Source of the DNA: Chrysogorgia sp. JL179-B06
Lineage: Eukaryota > Cnidaria > Anthozoa > Scleralcyonacea > Chrysogorgiidae
Assembly: GCA_035772405.1 (NCBI GenBank)
Contig: JAYKKM010000492.1
Span: forward strand, 3,447,501-3,511,500
DNA length: 64,000 nt
Direction of reading: 5' to 3'
In this document: positions 57,801 through 60,869 of the stretch, piece after piece
Numbering within the stretch: the stretch's first letter is position 1
How the letters are laid out: each line of letters begins with the position of its first letter
Made by a program: the position numbers and the translations under genes
Notes under the pieces: model-generated
The model's input: the letters and a program-made list of their open reading frames with translations, nothing else
Database searches by the model: none
Told to the model about the DNA's origin: nothing

Positions 57801-60519
57801 AAGGCAAGACACAACAGGGATGTTCAGCCCTAGTCATGGTGTTTTACCCTAAGAATTAACAAACATACATAATACATTACATATATAACTATAACATTTA
57901 CATATTACTATATCACAGCCTGTGATACGCTTATTATATCACTTATTGACAACAAATACATTATACTAACACACACACTCACGTACGCACGCACAGTTAA
58001 TATTAACAACAAATACTGAAGTTCTGCGATTCAAGGTCTCTAACAGAATTACAATTTAAACATATTGAGCGCCAGGTAGATATAATATCAGTATTGAATG
58101 TGTTCTGGAGAGCGACAAAGTATCTTGATTTTAAATAATTTTTAAAGAGACTATATTTGTTAATTTCTTTTGTTTGATCGGAGAGTGTGTTCCAAAGTCT
58201 AGATGATCTTATGAAAAAACTTTTTTGAAAATGTTTAGTCCGAGGTTTTGGTATTTTGAAATTATGTTTATTTGAATGCCTGAGATGGTTAACCGGTAGA
58301 TTTGGAAGATAGTTAGATAAATCGATGTTGTATTTTCCATTTGAGCAACCATGAAGAAAAAGCAAGTCCTTAATTTCGTGCCAATATGAAAGCGGAAGAA
58401 GTTTGGTTTTTATTAGTCTGACTTTGTAATCGGCGGACAACTTTGGTATGCCAAGGATGTATGTTGTGGCTCGCCTTTGGACGCCCTCGATATCTCTCAT
58501 TTGATTAATTGATTGGCCAGACCATATCTCACTAGCATAGTCAATATGAGGACGAACATGGGCCAGGTAAAGCAATCTCTTCGAACTAATGCTGAATGAC
58601 TTGGTATTTCGTTTCAATAGTCCAAGTACTCTGTTCGCTTTACTGACCGCATTGGACGTATGTGATTTCCACGTGAGATCAGAAGTCACCAACACTCCAA
58701 GATCTTTCTGGGTAGATGTAGAACCAAGGACGTGGCTACCCATCTTATAGTCATGCACATGCTCTGGTCACAAGATATATATGTCACATGAATCAGTTTC
58801 GCTCGGCTACCACAGTAGCCCGAGTAAAAAGCCGCTTACTTTGAACGTTCCCAGCCACATAACTGACTTCGAACACTCAAGAATCGCTCCCAGGGTCTTA
58901 TCTCCGCTTCCCGCTCGCAAAGCCTGTTGGGGCCATATCGATCTCGACCCCAAAAATAGTGACGACTAACAGAAAACTGCGAAACCTAGACTCGGCTACC
59001 GCCCGAGTAATTACTTTACTTTCAATCGTCAGTTAATTGTAAGAACCACCCGGCAAAGCAATTTATTCCACTTGCCAATGGATCCAAGGTTTTTAATCGC
59101 AATTTGGCATAGATACATTATAATGGATTTTAATCTACTGTAGGTATCAAATTTATATTGTTGTAACGGGATTTAGTGTATCAATAATTATGTAAATTAA
59201 GCAAGTTAGTTTTTATAGGGCTCTCGTTGATAACAGACTAGTTGTAATCTGAGGCTACCCTATTCAAATAAAGGTTTTATCTATCTATCTAGTGACTGAC
59301 ACACAGGCAGTACATATATCGATCGAGCCAGTGCGTCATCCCCTCGCAAGCGAGGGTGATAAGTCTCGGCGCGGCAGGGATCCATAGTTTGTATATATAT
59401 TTATTTATATATATATATAAGCCGTACATGGTGGGACCAACTCCTTATTAGGAAGTAAAAGTCGTTTTGGGTGATCCGTTTGAATCGGTCAATATTTGGG
59501 CAGAAACACTACTTGCAGCCATTGGCGATTTGTGATCTGAAGAACTACATAAAGAGGTTTTTACGAAGGGTATACACGTTTGCGTAATATAATAGGTACA
59601 TGTTATGCATTTACACTCGCTAATTGCAAATATGTTTTCAGAATTAAAAACGGTTAAATAATGATCGAGATAACGTTCAAAGTATACGACGAAGCGGCTG
59701 GGCCGGCTGGCTGATTGCCGACTAATTTCTAAGTACATAAACCGTTTTTTACGAGGGGTATGCACGTTCTCGTAATATAATAGACACGTATGTTATGTAT
59801 TAGACTCGGTAATTCCAAATCTGTTTTCAGAATTGAAATCGAGTAAATATTGGCCGAGATAACGCTCAAAATCTACGTATGACGTTGGGATACGATCGAC
59901 AGAGACACAAATACAAATACGCGGTCTGGGCACCAGCACGGCACTGGGGGGGGGGGTGGGGGGTAGTGGTAGAAAAGGCGAGCGAGGGGATTATCGCAGA
60001 TTCGTATTTCTAGTTGTAACCTTCGCTCTCAATCCCGAGTCTCGGTAGCTCAATGGATATAGAGCGTCTCACCGGTCAGGTTACAGGTTCGATTCCTATC
60101 CGGGACTCTGTCTGCTCCAAACTTCCCACATTCGCTACATCAGTGTATATTAAACGTATTGTGCTGCGTAGACAGTGTAGAAATACAAATCAAATATCTA
60201 AAAAGGTTGGTGTACTGCCGAAATAGCGTGTAAGCTAACGTTTCGAGCGAAGGCCCTTCGTATGAGAGTGAAACGTAAAGTAAAGTAAAGTAAAATAAAA
60301 CGTAAAGCAAAATTCTCTGACGAAGGGCCTTCGCTCGAAACGTTAGACTACTTACACGCTAGAAATTTGATCAGTGTATATACATGTATACAACACAACT
60401 CGTGCGCTATATAATAAATATGTTACATATTAAGACAAAGTGTACATTCTTACTTGTGGAATTTTTCCAGTAACTCTTTACAGTCTTCTGAGATGGGTTT
60501 CGTCCTGAGAATTGAAGAG
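12656..60519 (-). CDS. EFCAB7: EF-hand calcium-binding protein EFCAB7, eleven exons recovered
   Basis: Minus-strand gene. In coding order: 60454-60519, 28525-28670, 21305-21391, 19062-19259, 18561-18690, 17865-17950, 16073-16227, 15594-15727, 13708-13859, 13003-13212, 12656-12763. Every junction is GT/AG and every phase agrees, giving about 490 codons; human EFCAB7 has about 629. Conserved blocks include GRNPSQKT, DLDGNG, RTSGE, DAW, DLNLMEA, DLWVT, SMGYNKALE and VENK. Three canonical EF-hand loops are present: DINGDGFLSFGE, DDNGDGRLNYEE and DLDGNGHLSRKE. In vertebrates EFCAB7, with IQCE, anchors the EVC-EVC2 complex at the base of primary cilia and promotes Hedgehog signalling. The N-terminal exons lie right of the window; the last exon is not found. 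The second intron shown hosts the BCCT gene. Confidence 0.92.
12764..13002 (+). repeat. EFCAB7 intron with (CAAT)n microsatellite
   Basis: The repeat proper is at about 12861-12927 on the plus strand, CAAT units with CAAC interruptions. The rest of the intron shows nothing else. Confidence 0.85.
13003..13212 (-). CDS. EFCAB7: EFCAB7 exon
   Basis: Acceptor TTTGTAG|GTTGC, donor AACAAG|GTATAG. 70 codons in phase 0, including FYVTEVFSRDCE and ending SLAVENK; the vertebrate protein has VIENK at the same point. Confidence 0.92.
13213..13707. other. EFCAB7 intron, nothing recognised
   Basis: AT-rich intron sequence with no repeat or ORF that I can support. Confidence 0.6.
13708..13859 (-). CDS. 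EFCAB7: EFCAB7 exon with DLNLMEA block
   Basis: Acceptor TTATCAG|AAAAC, donor GACCAG|GTATGA. Encodes ENFETKSK, GFLDLNLMEARDSEGDPNDL and WVTFNSMGYNKALEP, the most conserved block shared with vertebrate EFCAB7. Starts with 2 bases completing a Glu codon. Confidence 0.95.
13950..15475 (+). repeat. Pyrimidine-rich trinucleotide/27-base minisatellite in an EFCAB7 intron
   Basis: Two blocks. From about 13960 to 14760 the plus strand repeats GCTTCTGCTACTCCTCCGGC in about 27-base units and reads as Pro/Ala/Ser/Thr-rich peptide (ASATPPASA type) in one frame until about 14343, then in another. From about 14880 to 15470 the repeat drifts to GCTTCTATTGTTACT-like triplets. Long ORFs here follow from triplet periodicity. 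It lies on the strand opposite EFCAB7, so that transcript is purine-rich here. Confidence 0.8.
15594..15727 (-). CDS. EFCAB7: EFCAB7 exon with EF-hand DLDGNGHLSRKE
   Basis: Acceptor TTTTTAG, donor GGTTG|GTGAG. Encodes DALTEIFHHC, the EF-hand loop DLDGNGHLSRKE, then FQMRTSGELCDDDAWDV. Loop positions 1, 3, 5, 9 and 12 are D, D, N, S and E, so calcium binding is plausible. Confidence 0.95.
15728..16072. other. EFCAB7 intron, nothing recognised
   Basis: No repeat family or ORF supported. Confidence 0.6.
16073..16227 (-). CDS. EFCAB7: EFCAB7 exon
   Basis: Acceptor TTTTAG|AACAG, donor TGTCG|GTAAGC. Encodes QAELAQGEYNLLAFTTGCKL and VNGEIEFTK, matching the vertebrate GELGPGIYWL...TTGCRL segment. 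Ends with 2 bases of an Arg codon completed by the next exon. Confidence 0.93.
16228..16646. other. EFCAB7 intron, nothing recognised
   Basis: No supported feature. Confidence 0.5.
16647..16730. repeat. Fold-back MITE, CAATTATTG family, copy 3
   Basis: Short copy: ACAATTATTGTACTCG and its complement CGAGTTCAATAATTGT flank GAGAATTATCAAGACC, a core shared with the copy at 11851-12000. Confidence 0.75.
16731..17864. other. EFCAB7 intron with G-rich runs and short AT repeats
   Basis: 16890-16990 has runs of six or seven G in a probable old repeat. 17285-17310 is ATT-rich. 17541-17577 is (GT)n passing into a run of about 20 G. No coding sequence supported. Confidence 0.6.
17865..17950 (-). CDS. 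EFCAB7: EFCAB7 exon
   Basis: Acceptor AATGTAG|ATGATC, donor GGAGAG|GTACGT. Encodes DRHVDLSLFVLEKVSKKLV, aligning with the vertebrate VDTALYILKENE segment. Confidence 0.9.
17951..18560. other. EFCAB7 intron, nothing recognised
   Basis: No supported feature. Confidence 0.5.
18561..18690 (-). CDS. EFCAB7: EFCAB7 exon
   Basis: Acceptor TATTTTAG|GAATGG, donor CCAAG|GTGAAT. Encodes EWNLVARKGFVVVEDDG and STKIWFTIQGVFQ, aligning with the vertebrate DWQHMQSKGCFFLEEDGE...YLTIKPL segment. Its one-base overhang G is completed by AT of the next exon. Confidence 0.9.
18902..19010 (+). repeat. (GTTC)n microsatellite
   Basis: About 27 uninterrupted GTTC units in an EFCAB7 intron, preceded by (GT)n at 18887-18899. 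Confidence 0.98.
19062..19259 (-). CDS. EFCAB7: EFCAB7 exon, linker after second EF-hand
   Basis: Acceptor TCCACTAG|TTTTGC, donor CTCAAG|GTTAGA. 66 codons: FCEMLVSTADTCKEL follows the EF-hand of the previous exon as FCKLYMTTNEQCLKT does in vertebrates, then a Ser/Lys/Pro-rich low-complexity linker. Confidence 0.9.
19260..20762. other. EFCAB7 intron with a 14-base tandem repeat
   Basis: 19877-19932 holds four perfect copies of CAGCCGGCATATTA. A motif GATCGCCAG...TTTTCCGCC occurs at about 19630 and again at 20170, suggesting a decayed dispersed repeat. No gene supported. Confidence 0.6.
20763..21195. repeat. 58-base minisatellite, about seven units
   Basis: Units of exactly 58 bases at first (start points 20791, 20849, 20907, 20965 and 21023 for CTAG/CTAT), later 58-66 bases. 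Each contains AAACTAGTAATTGTAAGG and CTGCAATTTTCATGCAAC. Non-coding. Confidence 0.92.
21305..21391 (-). CDS. EFCAB7: EFCAB7 exon with EF-hand DDNGDGRLNYEE
   Basis: Acceptor TTTTCAG|TATGGC, donor GAAGAG|GTAATA. 29 codons: YGEKMSESDVQVILEEADDN then the loop DDNGDGRLNYEE. Aligns with GEKMTREEV...DVNADGKFDY in vertebrates; the loop here is fully canonical. Confidence 0.95.
21791..21906. repeat. 58-base tandem duplication in the LINE 3' part
   Basis: AATCTTTCGGTCTTCCATCA begins at 21791 and again at 21849; the two 58-base units are almost identical. Confidence 0.95.
22134..22889. mobile_element. Non-autonomous DNA transposon inserted in the LINE
   Basis: Flanked by the direct repeat GGCAGCTCT (22125-22133 and 22890-22898). 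Ends are inverted: TAGCCTACGT at the left, complement TAGCCTGCGT at the right. A 9-base duplication suggests Mutator-like; if only eight bases count, hAT is possible. Length 756 bases, no transposase. Confidence 0.82.
22557..22760. repeat. Hairpin inside the inserted transposon
   Basis: TAGACTTGCTCCAAGTCTGC at the left is inverted at 22740-22760; arms are about 46 bases, and the loop contains several AAACCCGTCTT repeats. Confidence 0.85.
23164..23907 (-). pseudogene. LINE reverse transcriptase, longest open piece
   Basis: 248 codons open on the minus strand. Landmarks in order: NYRGISLTCV, FIDFKKAFDSIIHRGK, GVMQGDTLAPFLFIVVLDF and the catalytic DFADDIILL, then LNTKKTK. A frameshift near 23170-23190 separates it from the following DFKYLGGWV block (23195 downward). 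Endonuclease and C-terminal parts are in other frames. Confidence 0.9.
25861..26039. other. Intron sequence between two LINE remnants
   Basis: Nothing recognised. Confidence 0.5.
26040..26700 (-). mobile_element. Decayed LINE remnant (RT C-terminal part)
   Basis: Minus-strand reading with stops gives VESVSSFK then a block like LGVLISDDLTWSSHV across frames near 26215-26290, typical of LINE domains after the RT. An earlier block near 26490-26520 reads LLNDWQGLVNFVDTATALE. Heavily mutated, unrelated to the LINE at 21713-25860. Confidence 0.6.
26849..27147. repeat. Fold-back element, 60-base arms
   Basis: GGGTGAGCACGCCATTTATC at the left and its complement ending GGCGTGCTCACCCT at about 27147. 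The loop contains short CTAACCCTAACC runs that look telomere-like but are degenerate. Confidence 0.82.
27690..28090 (+). pseudogene. Decayed tyrosine recombinase (DIRS/Crypton-type), C-terminal domain
   Basis: Across two frames I see LRRLFDAAGIL (about 27912-27945), YRIGAT (about 27967-27985) corresponding to the conserved HSFRIGAA box, and HDVFKTLGRWSHAAYERY (about 28009-28062), which matches the catalytic His and Tyr boxes of tyrosine recombinases (H..IK.LGRW.S.AY..Y). Stops and frameshifts interrupt it. The surrounding sequence is more GC-rich than its neighbours. Element type cannot be settled without the rest of the element. Confidence 0.7.
28091..28524. other. EFCAB7 intron, AT-rich
   Basis: No gene. 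28340-28430 is almost pure A/T with repeated TTAATATAAT. Confidence 0.5.
28525..28670 (-). CDS. EFCAB7: EFCAB7 exon with EF-hand DINGDGFLSFGE
   Basis: Acceptor CTTTTTTAG|CATC, donor ACCATG|GTATGA. Encodes SISYPQFCDIMKKVKPNTKN, the helix DLVLAFKKM, then loop DINGDGFLSFGE. Aligns with FDDFCIIL...LDVNDDG in vertebrates. The 5' two bases complete an ACA codon with the upstream exon at 60454. Confidence 0.95.
28715..28800 (+). mobile_element. Short Penelope-type/SINE-body fragment
   Basis: TGTGCTGTGCAGGCAGTGTT...AAATACAAATCAAA...CTAAAAGGTTG matches the order of motifs at 60157-60225. Too short for more. Confidence 0.5.
29228..29345 (+). mobile_element. tRNA-derived SINE, copy 1
   Basis: Head TAACCTTCGCTCTC, then a tRNA-like part with A box GGTAGCTCAATAGAG (about 29250) and B box GGTTCGATTCC (29291-29301), then a non-tRNA body CTCCCACATTCACTGCATCA. 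A second copy at 60018-60150 shares both head and body, which argues for a SINE rather than a tRNA gene. Confidence 0.82.
29420..29900 (+). repeat. LTR-related fragments
   Basis: GATACTTCCCAGTGCACATA and CTGACTTCAAACACTTCCAA (about 29500-29545) match the LTR seen at 33990-35547 and 55955-59011. The rest (29690-29890) is GC-richer and also repeat-like. Incomplete. Confidence 0.6.
30101..30163. repeat. 22-base minisatellite GCAAATATAT
   Basis: GCAAATATATGCAAATATAT with an alternate AG insertion, about three units of 22 bases. Confidence 0.9.
30164..30731. other. Intron sequence, nothing recognised
   Basis: No supported feature. Confidence 0.5.
30732..31953. mobile_element. 1.2-kb terminal-inverted-repeat element with poly-C/poly-G arms
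   Basis: AGGGAAGGGTCAAA...TATACGTTTCTGCCAAAAA at the left is inverted at 31907-31953. A second inverted block (ATGCACCTGTCAAAGTAAAT / its complement) lies at about 30890-30937 and 31720-31768, each abutting a homopolymer run (about 20 C at the left, about 13 G at the right). No transposase and no clear target duplication. Confidence 0.75.
32280..32400. repeat. CTATAGG-rich short repeats
   Basis: Several copies of CCTATAGGCAA / AACCTATAG within 120 bases. Confidence 0.7.
32463..33234. mobile_element. Tigger/pogo-like (Tc1/mariner) non-autonomous transposon
   Basis: Starts CAGTAGAACCTGAG and ends CTCAGGTTCTACTG, flanked by TA on both sides (32461-32462 and 33235-33236). The CAGTAGAACCT terminus and TA target are hallmarks of pogo/Tigger elements. 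Subterminal TTTACGACCAC repeats are inverted too. No transposase ORF. Confidence 0.88.
33499..33927 (-). other. Unrecognised 142-codon ORF
   Basis: Open minus-strand frame beginning MMTVNISQSKYMKTRAIVDH, with mixed polar composition and Tyr/Asp-rich YRGSDYDPKYLKYEDYD, then a Pro-rich stretch caused by a G-run on the plus strand. I recognise no family. It lies just left of a solo LTR and might be part of an element. The C-terminal third is probably not real protein. Confidence 0.25.
33990..35547 (+). mobile_element. Solo LTR of a Ty3/Gypsy-like element
   Basis: About 1.56 kb that matches 55955-59011 in the same orientation: shared start near ACCGCGAA, a GTCAAGTAGCAGGCTTTTTC block, tandem segments with GCCAGCTCGC.TCCATGTAAT, the ACAAGATACTTCCCAGC block and the end GGCTACCGCCCGAGTAAT. 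No pol sequence adjoins, so it is best read as a solo LTR. Exact ends and target duplication were not resolved. Confidence 0.72.
35548..36022. other. Non-coding, AT-rich; BCCT upstream region
   Basis: Contains degenerate CCTAACC repeats (35590-35730) and a TATAATATATTAAA block (35878-35965). No gene. Confidence 0.5.
36023..36030 (+). promoter_or_regulatory. Putative TATA box of the BCCT gene
   Basis: TTATATAA lies 93 bases before the first BCCT ATG, a plausible distance for a TATA element and a short 5' leader. No other support. Confidence 0.35.
36116..36512 (+). pseudogene. BCCT exon 1, with internal deletion/frameshift
   Basis: ATG at 36116 opens MEVEEEMRKRCRTFKAKLGP and TM1, but this frame stops at about 36293. 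From about 36240 the conserved TM2 sequence continues in another frame. Only 26 bases separate the WG codons after TM1 from TTCACCTGG of TM2, where family members usually have about 20 residues. A loss of roughly 35-40 bases that also shifts frame fits best. The downstream ATG at 36145 is in the second frame but reads nonsense before TM2, so it is not a likely start. Confidence 0.82.
36731..37003 (+). mobile_element. tRNA-derived SINE with poly-A end, in the BCCT intron
   Basis: A box TGGTCTAGTGG (36737-36747), B box GGATTCAAATCC (36779-36790), then a body of about 190 bases ending in about 17 A at 36987-37003 between two copies of AATCTACTAAAA. Different family from the SINEs at 29228 and 60018. 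Confidence 0.8.
37004..39675. other. BCCT intron, mostly unrecognised, with small fold-backs
   Basis: 37942-38045 has interleaved inverted CGTGCAACAGTTG / CAACTGTTGCACG and GGGTTGCACGAC blocks. 39418-39442 and 39538-39582 are short palindromes (ATTCACGATAATCGTGAAT; TTATCCTTAATTCTGAG...). 39366-39384 is a C-run. A 100-codon minus-strand ORF at 38956-39258 is hydrophobic but matches nothing I know. Confidence 0.5.
39676..40103. repeat. Two fold-back elements
   Basis: 39680-39795: TAATACCATGACAT... inverted as ...CATGCCATGGTATTA, with inner TAGTGATTAAATGTCC / GGGACATTAATCACTA. 40021-40103: TTAGCTATTAAACCTCC / GGAGGTTTTATAGCTAA. Confidence 0.75.
40789..41312. mobile_element. Fold-back insertions in the left palindrome arm
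   Basis: Absent from the right arm. 40800-40965 is a hairpin (GAGTGCAATTAAGGATTTAC inverted around TTGGCACAATTTTC), and 40972-41313 is a MITE with inverted ends TTATTATATGCATGACAAAA and its complement. It starts with CGTATGATAGCGAG, also seen in the MITE at 16647, so the families are related. Confidence 0.75.
41340..41480 (+). pseudogene. Truncated left-arm copy of the small convergent ORF
   Basis: Plus-strand remnant of the ORF that is intact at 45250-45498 on the other arm. It starts at an ATG near 41349, but a frame break and an internal deletion of about 80 bases (near 41440) leave only the ends. Confidence 0.6.
41884..43244 (-). pseudogene. Virus-type DNA-packaging ATPase (FtsK/HerA-like), left copy, broken
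   Basis: Three or more minus-strand pieces: 43244-43023 (C2H2 finger CHIC...H...H, then the ATP-binding loop, with the P-loop Lys lost to a frame break: GCTQSGTD), a middle part without an open frame (about 43010-42860), 42835-42641 (GGDKRIADLFTKGSHHRHLP, YIVQNIFHQGKE), 42605-42324 and 42318-41884 (acidic, Pro-rich C-terminal part). Such ATPases drive genome entry into capsids in the PRD1/adenovirus lineage. Broken by at least three frame changes; no function expected. The 82-codon ORF on the other arm lies at the same relative position downstream. Confidence 0.75.
43298..43685. repeat. GATC-rich minisatellite at the palindrome centre
   Basis: About 20 units of the 17-base type GATCAGGGATGATCTTT, with GATCTCTGAGG variants. 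It is flanked on both sides by the inverted ATTTAACCTGTTTCCTGTTC / GAACAGGAAACAGGTTAAAT. Almost every unit carries two GATC sites. Confidence 0.92.
43752..45057 (+). pseudogene. Virus-type DNA-packaging ATPase (FtsK/HerA-like), right copy, broken
   Basis: 43752-43842 encodes a C2H2 finger (CHICEKNFTIRSNLKRH) then a stop. The P-loop region near 43915-43950 keeps Ser-Gly-Lys-Thr codons, but its frame is lost just upstream. 44126-44523 is open with Walker B VLDDFMAQSGGD, IADLFTKG, YIVQNIFHQGKE and LARQVNPGHVQEF, then breaks near 44510. The acidic C-terminal part continues in other frames to about 45057. Same order as the left copy, opposite orientation. Decayed, with mostly different lesions from the left copy. 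Confidence 0.78.
45250..45498 (-). CDS. Small ORF of the virus-like element, 82 codons, unrecognised
   Basis: Open frame starting MRHMIWDELSRNNVDIDK, charged and probably helical, converging on the packaging ATPase from the outer side. I do not recognise the family. Its left-arm counterpart (41340-41480) is broken, which suggests it was coding before decay. Confidence 0.45.
   Translation of the reverse strand: MRHMIWDELSRNNVDIDKDTVSFYINKCLNEHRDLHDSLSVQLNPESFHLVYEEMNVNNFGLKLVREAVRRTIEDFKHRKYI
47505..48290 (+). repeat. 21-base minisatellite, about 32 units
   Basis: Unit CATTAAGATGTTGTGTCCCGA with C/T and G/A variants. Because 21 is divisible by 3 and the unit lacks stops in most frames, it opens long ORFs on both strands with heptad repeats (HLNVGTQ, MSGHNIL, MLCPDIK). 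The same unit occurs at the left end of the transposon, so this is an amplified subterminal repeat. Confidence 0.95.
48308..48698. repeat. Nested hairpin at the right end of the 3.1-kb transposon
   Basis: CTTGTGGGCCGGCAATTGAT and the GAATAGTGCGAATAGTC repeats (48340-48450) are inverted at 48625-48690. Inside, TTAGGATCTTTGTTGTG (48520) pairs with 48600-48617. A run of about 20 G lies at 48500-48519. Confidence 0.85.
48716..50242. mobile_element. 1.5-kb DNA transposon with TTAA target duplication
   Basis: TTAA flanks at 48712-48715 and 50243-50246. Terminal inverted repeats of about 200 bases begin AGTGCATATAACGTCAAAAA (left) and complement AGTGCGTATAACGTC (right) and continue through ATAAGTATTTCC and ATGGCCGGGAGAAAAG. 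TTAA targeting suggests piggyBac-like. No transposase ORF. Confidence 0.82.
50682..51428. repeat. BCCT intron end with CCGGAATGAA repeats
   Basis: 51030-51300 repeats CCGGAATGAAA and GATTCATGTAAACAGC. A unit of about 70 bases is tandemly duplicated at about 51162-51232 and 51233-51298. The motif CTGTTTACATGAATCCGG also occurs inverted at 40149-40166, just outside the other end of the palindrome. An intron acceptor ATATATAG ends the block. Confidence 0.7.
51429..53130 (+). CDS. BCCT transporter exon 2, fully open
   Basis: 567 codons including stop, no breaks. It covers TM4 to TM12: FFHWGIHGWIVYTLVGLL, NSGLNRVSDKIEE, SEVCFGLGVFLMLFVFF, the TM8 box [20 protein letters not shown], then SSDSGSLIIDCLSANG and a basic tail ERRKKKDPK. 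Trp residues of the substrate-cage box are all kept. Coding quality contrasts with damaged exon 1. I favour this exon start over the in-frame ATG at 51385 because the acceptor joins exon 1 in phase (NR|YSDNQRAQDA). Confidence 0.93.
53131..53331 (+). other. Sequence after the BCCT stop codon
   Basis: TTAATTTACAATTTACTTGTAAATTAAT (53126-53153) is a short palindromic hairpin just at the stop. No clear AATAAA is seen in the first 200 bases. Confidence 0.4.
53332..53480 (+). mobile_element. Penelope-type fragment
   Basis: AAAAGGTTCGTGTACTGCCG, TTTCGAGCGGAAGTTGCTTC and ACCAACCTTTTAGATTTTTC recur at 60205-60260. The hammerhead-like core is degenerate here. Confidence 0.5.
53567..53712. repeat. 146-base near-perfect palindrome
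   Basis: Arms of about 70 bases (TATCATTTATAGACCCGGAG... ) around a CTTG centre near 53640; only a few mismatched positions. Confidence 0.95.
53762..54016 (-). CDS. Acidic 84-codon ORF, possible fragment of a recombinase-like gene
   Basis: Encodes MAESEDNLSNIESEDEEIAR then KATKNALKTFSD. The latter resembles, in my recollection, the start of KCTD1-like/DUF3504 tyrosine-recombinase-derived proteins common in invertebrates. The similarity is weak. It may be a captured first exon, or chance. Confidence 0.3.
   Translation of the reverse strand: MRENGGKISCPLKMAESEDNLSNIESEDEEIARILDGRHAKNTIKATKNALKTFSDTVGDVEGLTDKKCSTKVWRSFSLTPKRS
54054..54097. repeat. Perfect 44-base palindrome
   Basis: AATGTTCCACCCCATGTTCC mirrored around CCCC|GGGG at 54075/54076, no mismatches. 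Confidence 0.97.
54527..55024. mobile_element. MITE with 70-base inverted ends
   Basis: AACCTCGTTCCCAGGATATT...CCTGGGATCGCCTGGTC at the left, complement at 54955-55024. The interior is AT-rich and non-coding. Confidence 0.88.
55174..55645. mobile_element. MITE with 36-base inverted ends
   Basis: ACTTAAAGAGTGAGTGTCAA...GTGCATTGCG at the left, complement at about 55608-55645. No transposase. Confidence 0.85.
55732..55953 (+). pseudogene. Ty3/Gypsy-like pol, integrase C-terminal fragment
   Basis: Reads IGDMVLIRQRKENKLTAPYN, PYRIIEKKGSMLTAEREG and RVTRNSSHFKQL, the small SH3-like C-terminal domain of Ty3/Gypsy integrases. It ends 2 bases before the LTR, as expected for the 3' end of pol. Upstream pol is missing; the MITE at 55174-55645 abuts it. 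Confidence 0.8.
57773..58757 (-). mobile_element. 5'-truncated LINE inserted in the LTR
   Basis: Absent from the solo LTR at the equivalent point (ACACATGCACTGG). On the minus strand it ends in an A/T-rich tail (TTAAATTTAAAAAAATG) at 57773-57790. A short ACAT-type duplication flanks it. Confidence 0.85.
58003..58758 (-). pseudogene. LINE C-terminal domain, 251 open codons
   Basis: Landmarks: KDLGVLVTSDLTWKSHTSNA, VRPHIDYASEIWS, VQRRATTYI, SYWHEIKDLLFLHGC and SSRLWNTLSDQTKEIN. This is the region after the RT in CR1/L2-like and related LINEs. The RT itself is missing because of 5' truncation, and the start ATG is fortuitous. Confidence 0.88.
59012..59559. other. Intron sequence with short microsatellites
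   Basis: TCTATCTATCTA at 59279-59290 and TATATATA at 59391-59419. Nothing else. Confidence 0.5.
59560..59880 (+). repeat. Direct repeat pair, about 180-base period
   Basis: TTTTTACGAAGGGTATACAC...GAGATAACGTTCAAA at 59560-59695 recurs with changes at 59742-59870. Unknown family. A 105-codon ORF on the minus strand runs through it but shows no family features. Confidence 0.8.
60018..60150 (+). mobile_element. tRNA-derived SINE, copy 2
   Basis: Head GTAACCTTCGCTCTC, A box GGTAGCTCAATGGAT, B box GGTTCGATTCC (about 60086-60096), body CTTCCCACATTCGCTACATC. The tRNA-like part pairs AGTCTCGG with CCGGGACT ends. Same family as 29228-29345. A G-run of about 13 lies upstream at 59946-59960. Confidence 0.83.
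60157..60360. mobile_element. Inverted pair of Penelope-type fragments
   Basis: GCGTGTAAGCTAACGTTTCG (60226) is inverted at 60331-60360. Between them lies a purine-rich (GTAAA)n spacer at 60269-60308. Confidence 0.7.
60314..60348 (+). ncRNA. Hammerhead-ribozyme-like core, second copy
   Basis: TCT, CTGACGA (60317-60323), A, GGGC-CTTC-GCTC, GAAA (60337-60340), palindromic AACGTT, AGA. TCT pairs with AGA. Same layout as 9886-9920, including the extra A before stem II. The inverted partner at 60226-60258 has lost the CTGANGA box. Confidence 0.35.
60454..60519 (-). CDS. EFCAB7: EFCAB7 exon, most upstream one seen
   Basis: Acceptor CTTCTTTAG|CTCTTC, donor CCACAA|GTAAGA. Encodes LQFSGRNPSQKTVKSYWKNS; GRNPSQKT is identical in vertebrate EFCAB7. 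Its one-base overhang A joins CA of the exon at 28670. The intron between them is 31.8 kb and contains the BCCT gene. Confidence 0.93.
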
Positions 60520-60869
60520 CTAAAGAAGGTTTGACACTCACATGTTAAATAATTAACTTTAATGTATAAAAGGCAATGTTTTGTTGATGTTTCGATAATC
60601 AAACACATGTGAATTATTTATGACTTAAGAAATACCTAATGGTTTCCATGTTTGGATAACGTGAACCAAACACGCGGGATGTTGGAGACTTTTGGGCGTA
60701 AAAAAACACGAGCCGATATAGGCGAGTGTTTTTTAGCTTTTCGAAAGTCAATATAAAGTGATGTTGTGAGTTTGCCTAGCCTTCATATTCTACAACACAG
60801 AATCTTTTTTGTGGTTTTCTCTCACTCTTGAAGTGTTGTTCGGTGATTTTAACTATATTTAAAATTATG

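Larger units (their letters stand above)
55955..59011 (+). mobile_element. 3' LTR of the Ty3/Gypsy-like element, split by a LINE
   Basis: Matches the solo LTR at 33990-35547 over its length but has an extra tandem segment (GCCAGCTCGC...AATATCAGGA unit repeated at 56590-57000), an extra stretch near 57240-57540, and a LINE insertion at about 57773-58757. The end GGCTACCGCCCGAGTAAT is at 58994-59011. Confidence 0.78.

Noticed and set aside
33990..59011. One 25-kb LTR retrotransposon spanning both LTRs
   Set aside because: The interior contains host genes on both strands and only a 222-base pol remnant next to one LTR.
59448..59765. 105-codon minus-strand ORF
   Set aside because: Lies across an imperfect direct repeat and has no recognisable domain.
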